Shown here one piece after another: positions 59,919 through 64,000 of a stretch of 64,000 bases of DNA. The notes beneath the pieces were generated by a model. That model saw only the letters and a list, made by a program, of their open reading frames with translations, was not told where the DNA came from and ran no database searches. This DNA comes from Telopea speciosissima. Lineage: Eukaryota > Streptophyta > Magnoliopsida > Proteales > Proteaceae. The stretch covers positions 26,697,501-26,761,500 of the forward strand of contig NC_057916.1 in the NCBI RefSeq assembly GCF_018873765.1, written 5' to 3'. Every line of letters starts with the position of its first letter. Position 1 is the first letter of the stretch. The position numbers and the translations under genes are program-made.

Positions 59919-62900
59919 TTATAATATGGGTTCAAGGGTATTTTTGTCCTAGGGGTATTTCAGTCCATGTACCTATTCTAGAATGTTCTCTAGATTATTA
60001 TTATAAATAAAGTGGAGCTGTGAACATAAAGTCACAAGCTGTTATTCACAATTTCCACAATTAATAATAATAAATATTAATGATGATGATAATATAAAAC
60101 ACAATATCAAGAGCACCTCATACACATCTCAATTAGTAGCTAGAAAGTTGAGTTGAAGCTTCAATGGAATCCATTGGATTTCGTTTGAAGTTGACCAATT
60201 TTTTTGAGATACTTACATGTGGTAGCATCACTAGCGGCAGCAGAAGATACAACACCCAGGCTTGTAATTGATTCAATTAAACCCCCATATATAATGCTCT
60301 TTAAGATGTCCCATTCATGAGTTCTTCCTGGTACAGCTGAACCAACTTCAAGCATATCCTGAACAGCGTGAATACATACTGCAACATCATCTGCATCAAG
60401 ATATCAAGATAGATCAATCTTTTTTTTTTCCCCCTATTTAGGGGTGAGTGTAAATCAAGACATATCAATAAGTTTATGCATATCCTAATTAGCTTGAATA
60501 CATACTGCAACATCATCTCCTGCATCATGATATCAAAATAGATCAATCTTTTTTTCCCTTTTAGGGTTGGGGCTGTAAATCAAGATAGATCAATCTAAAA
60601 TTATAGCTTATGAACTATAAAGGCACTAAACAATAACAATTTTGTTTTAGATTACGATATATAATAAGAACAGGGGAAGTAAATATTAGTTGTAGAGTTA
60701 GATATTACAAAGATGAGACTTGGAAAGCATTGCATTCAAAATATTCCCCTTGACTATATTCCATTAGTCAATTAATATAAGATTTCAACATACTGTCTCT
60801 CTCCCTCTCATTCTTTTCTTTCTCCCCCCACCCCTTTTTTTTTGAGACACTAGGACAATGAAACATGGCCTTAAATAGAGTTGAATGGCAAAACAAGACC
60901 TATCTAGCTGACTGCTGTCCGCATTTAGTAGGGTTAAGTCTTTGTTGAGTTGACTTGGCTTAGAAGGGGGTAACCAGCTTGACAGAAGAGTTCAATATGT
61001 AATATTGTAAAACATACAGGAAATTTGATTAACCAAACCAAAGTGGTACAATAACAACTAATATAATATAAGAACCCTTCTCAGGTGGGGTCAAATGAAG
61101 TTGGCACATATGCATTAATCGTTGTAACCTGCATAGGACAATTCTGCCTGGTTCTCCCACAGAGCTGTTCTGTATATTTTCTTACGGGAGAACTACTTTA
61201 ATAGATATGAAGGACATGCATAATAAGTCAAAAATGGAAAATTTAAGAGAAAAAGATTACAGTAAATGGAGGAGACAAAATCTAACACAGATTAATATCA
61301 TATAAATTAACTAGAAGGCTTCTTATTGTTGGTCAAAACTGAAAGTTTAGGAAATATAAGTGCTTGAAGTTCTTAAAAAAAATTATAAGTCTCTCCCTCT
61401 CATGCTTGGAGATTCCTGGTTAGTTTTTATTTTATTTCTTTTCCTGATCAGATCATGGTTAGACTCAACCTTTCCTAGACTGATCATGATCAAGTTTTAA
61501 CACTTTCATAAATACAAGTAAGGCTCTAACCCCCATGATATTTGATGAATGGATTATGGCTATTGCCTTTTAGCTCTTAGTGATTCAGAGCTCTCTTTTG
61601 CTGTGGGTCTGTGAGATGCAGGGAAGCCTTGGTGGGACGCTAAGTCAGTTATTCAGGTGGGATTCCTGGATTATATATCTTCTTCTTTCAATCAGTTCTC
61701 AGGGCAGATCTTTACTTTACCTATCTTGCACATTCTATTTCTTCAGTTTTATAGTTTCTGTTTTACTTTTACCTGAATCAGTTTTATAGCTTCTTTCCAT
61801 TCATTTCTTATAGTCCTAGTCTACTTTCCAAAATTCTGAATTTTTGAAATAGTTTTCTGGTTTCTGAATTCTGATAGTTGTTTAGATTTCGGTTACTTTT
61901 ATTCTTGCCTACTTAATCCATTAACTAGTAGTTCTGTTCTGAACACTGAAATTTCTAATATTGAATTGCTTTTCTGGAGTTCTGTTTCAAAGAGTTCTAC
62001 TATTAGTAGGATTCTCCTATATTTCAGAATCTGATCAAGTTTTGCATGATTGTCCTTCAACCCATAACTAGCCTTTGACCAGAGTTATAGCCAGATCAGA
62101 ATTGTCTTCTTTCTGATATATATTTTCTCTCGAATTTTGGATGTTTCCTTATCCTGTGATTCTGGAAAATTGCTGGCTTTCTAAACCAAACCCCTAGGGG
62201 CTAGGTGGTAAGAATCACATTAGAGAATCTCAGTACATACCTCTACTGGATTGACGTTCTGCTAATCCCACTGCTTCTTGTATGGATGTAGTAGTGACTC
62301 GGTGCACATCTTTCTGAAATTCCTCAGCTGAAACCTTAACTCTCTCAGTCACATAAGATTCTTCGACAGTCACAAAGTTTGGAGGCATTACTGATGTATT
62401 GTTCTTATCCACAAGTACTTCTCAAACAACACAAAACAATTAAATTGGTAAGTTAATACTAGGAGTTCTGATCAAGGAATCAAGAAAAAAAAGGGAATTT
62501 TGATCACGAAATGCTAATAGTATGAGAAGTAGAGAAATTTTTCCAGGGCAAAAGAAAACCAGAAGAACAGCAGGAAAATAAAGCACCATTAGTGTTGATG
62601 AGCTCTGGTCTTTATTAATGTGTCTACCTCTCTACCACCACATCAATATTGAAATTGATAAACGGGGAAGACCAACGAAGGTCCTTAAGGAGATCAAGCA
62701 TTTTTTCATATCTAATCATAATTTGAGACTTTGTTCATGCATCATATTGAGCTTCAAGGTCTCACAACCTACGTTTTAATGACATAGGCATTTACTTCCA
62801 GAAAGTACATTTTGGAGGGGCCTCTTGGGGAAAGACCAACGATTATTTAGCTATTGTTGTCAAAAGACTAATTTTGGCCTGAACTGGAGAAAACCTCAAA

Positions 62901-63440
62901 TTTTAGGAAATAAAGGATCATTTTCGATCCCAAAAAGCTGTTGATGGTCCACCACACCCTTTGTACTCATTACAACAAAATAAGTCATGATGGGGAAAGA
63001 AAAATCCCAGAGTTGACTGTTATCAGGGCAAGCCACGGCAAACTGGGGTTGTCAGAGTCTAATACCTTTACTGATCTTTTCCGCTGTATCATCTTGCTCC
63101 CCAAAATCAGTTGCCACTTTTTCAATGAATGTAGAAGCTGGTTTTTCAATCAGAGAAATGGGAAAATTACCCCCAACCTGCTGAAATCTTGTGCCTGCAC
63201 CATTCACAGACATCCAGAATCCTGAAAGTTGATACAATACGCCTAATTTCAGCCTGTCAACACTAAATGTTAACCTGATTTACCTTCAGAAAAGAAATAA
63301 ACTAAGAAAGAAAAAAATAAAAAAGAAGAGCAATAAAGATATACCAGGTGAGCGACCTCCTTGTTGGACAGTTAGAGTTTCAGGCAAACATTCTGATTGT
63401 ATCAATGCTTCGTCTTCACCGCGTTGAGTTGTAACATCCA
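56265..63440 (-). CDS. Membrane protein of ER body-like (VIT/CCC1-related), 5' end outside or unresolved
   Basis: Six exons are read on the minus strand: 63440-63345, 63221-63066, 62420-62241, 60378-60217, 57826-57765 and 56729-56265 (stop TAA). Their phases agree. The N-terminal part is soluble (DVTTQRGEDEALIQSE; EKPASTFIEKVATDFGEQ). The membrane domain starts with HEWDILKSIIYGGLIESITS and continues through NIVILGLANLVSGLIIIIHN and three hydrophobic segments in the last exon (MSYIVFGLLPPVTYG; SLVGIILLSVG; YYLLIALTASGLCYAVG). Arabidopsis MEB1/MEB2 proteins of this family sit in ER-body membranes and are related to vacuolar iron and manganese carriers; transport here is inference. The first exon must lie above 63440, perhaps outside the window. 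A small duplication near 60350-60560 copies an exon start. Confidence 0.8.
59249..59539 (+). mobile_element. Complete TRIM (miniature LTR retrotransposon)
   Basis: Two 68-bp repeats (59249-59316 and 59472-59539) begin TGTTGATG and end GAACA. The perfect target duplication AGCAC flanks them (59244-59248, 59540-59544). The first repeat is followed at once by TGGTATCAGAGC, the exact initiator-Met tRNA primer site, and the second is preceded by GCGGGGGAG, a purine tract. At 291 bp it encodes nothing. It lies in an intron of the ER-body gene, antisense to it. Confidence 0.92.
59843..59916. repeat. AAT microsatellite
   Basis: More than twenty AAT units with one AGT interruption near the start, within an intron of the ER-body gene. 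Confidence 0.95.
60351..60560. repeat. Local duplication spanning an exon start of the ER-body gene
   Basis: Two copies of about 83 bp (60351-60433 and 60477-60560) share GCATATCCT, GAATACATACTGCAACATCA and AGATCAATCTTTTTTT. The lower one includes the real acceptor and first codons of exon 60378-60217; the upper one is a decoy. Confidence 0.8.
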
Positions 63441-64000
63441 CTGCAACAACAAATAGCAACACATAAGGAACATAAGCATGATAGACAAAACATTCATCAG
63501 GCAGGGGATCATGCCAGCAGTCAAACATTGAAACATGTTGAGGTCAGCCATATCTAATTAAACCTTGAAATACAGACAATAACACCAAACGACACAACCT
63601 GCAAAAAGTTCATAATACTCCCGGAGATCACTTTCTAAATGAAATGCCAATTATGTTAAAAATCTCAGTTTTTCAATATCCCACCAGGTCGTATATTCAA
63701 ATGCTCCATGCAGGTAAATGTAGATCTTTCTGAACCCATCTATGGTTGGCCTCACAATTGCATCAATTGGAAATTGTAACATGTTATACAGGCCTAGAAG
63801 TAATTCCACTACAGGATCTTAATTAGAATACAACTCTGTAGTGTATGGATCTATTCATGCTTAAAGTTCTGTAACAATGAGAAATAAGCAACACTTACAG
63901 CATGATCAACAGGCATCTGTTCAAAGAAAAAAAAATCTATATCTACCAAACGGATACAAAACATTGCATTGTTAAATGGTGGTCTTGATGCCCTTCTTCT

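Noticed and set aside
63895..63920. Possible micro-exon of the ER-body gene ending at a GTAAGTG donor
   Set aside because: The donor is good, but its phase does not join to the exon starting at 63440 and it is too short to support.
1..64000. CRISPR arrays, tRNA or rRNA genes
   Set aside because: No regular spacer-repeat array and no cloverleaf or rRNA sequence was seen; the TGGTATCAGAGC motifs are retroelement primer sites.

Overview
This is plant nuclear DNA, probably from a flowering plant. Genes are split by long AT-rich introns with GT/AG borders. The readable products are plant families: a GT14 glucuronosyltransferase, a DP partner of E2F, a plastid ClpB3, cytosolic HSP70 and an ER-body membrane protein. 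The intergenic and intronic space is filled with plant-type LTR retrotransposons, TRIMs, LINEs and hAT-like elements. I cannot name the species.

Layout. (1) 138-7332 (+): a four-exon GlcAT14-like glycosyltransferase. Its third intron holds the 3' end of a copia element that carries a hAT-like insertion. (2) About 9.1-18.9 kb (+): a DP transcription factor with a likely leader exon, a promoter E2F-type site and nine coding exons. Its first coding intron carries a complete non-autonomous LTR retrotransposon (11059-14471, antisense, 5-bp target duplication TGCCC). (3) About 19-26.7 kb: no intact gene recognised; two degraded LINE pieces flank a GC-rich segment that may be a gene-capturing (Pack-MULE-like) element. 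(4) 27.3-37.6 kb (-): a nine-exon relic of plastid ClpB3 with two frameshifts, a damaged pore loop, no transit-peptide exon and a stop codon supplied by a hAT-like MITE. Its introns hold an LTR retrotransposon carrying pieces of a PPR gene (27825-30790), a TRIM and an RTE-type LINE tail. (5) 38.1-43.5 kb: a 5'-truncated copia element split by a 3.1-kb solo-LTR-like insert and again by a 0.5-kb insert. (6) 44-56 kb (-): a tandem duplication of a cytosolic HSP70 gene. The distal copy (51.5-53.7 kb) is intact, with a TATA box and heat-shock elements; the proximal copy (44.1-46.2 kb) has two frameshifts and has lost the promoter elements. (7) 56.3 kb to beyond the right edge (-): a membrane-protein-of-ER-body-like gene with a 291-bp TRIM in an intron.

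The genes are not an operon and share no single pathway. The best leads are the LTR element that captured a PPR gene, the asymmetric fate of the HSP70 duplicates, the MITE-supplied ClpB3 stop codon, the E2F-type site at the DP promoter, and the non-autonomous element whose conserved-looking ORF resembles a retropepsin without its catalytic motif. All exon borders were read by eye from splice signals, reading frame and family knowledge; no alignments were run.
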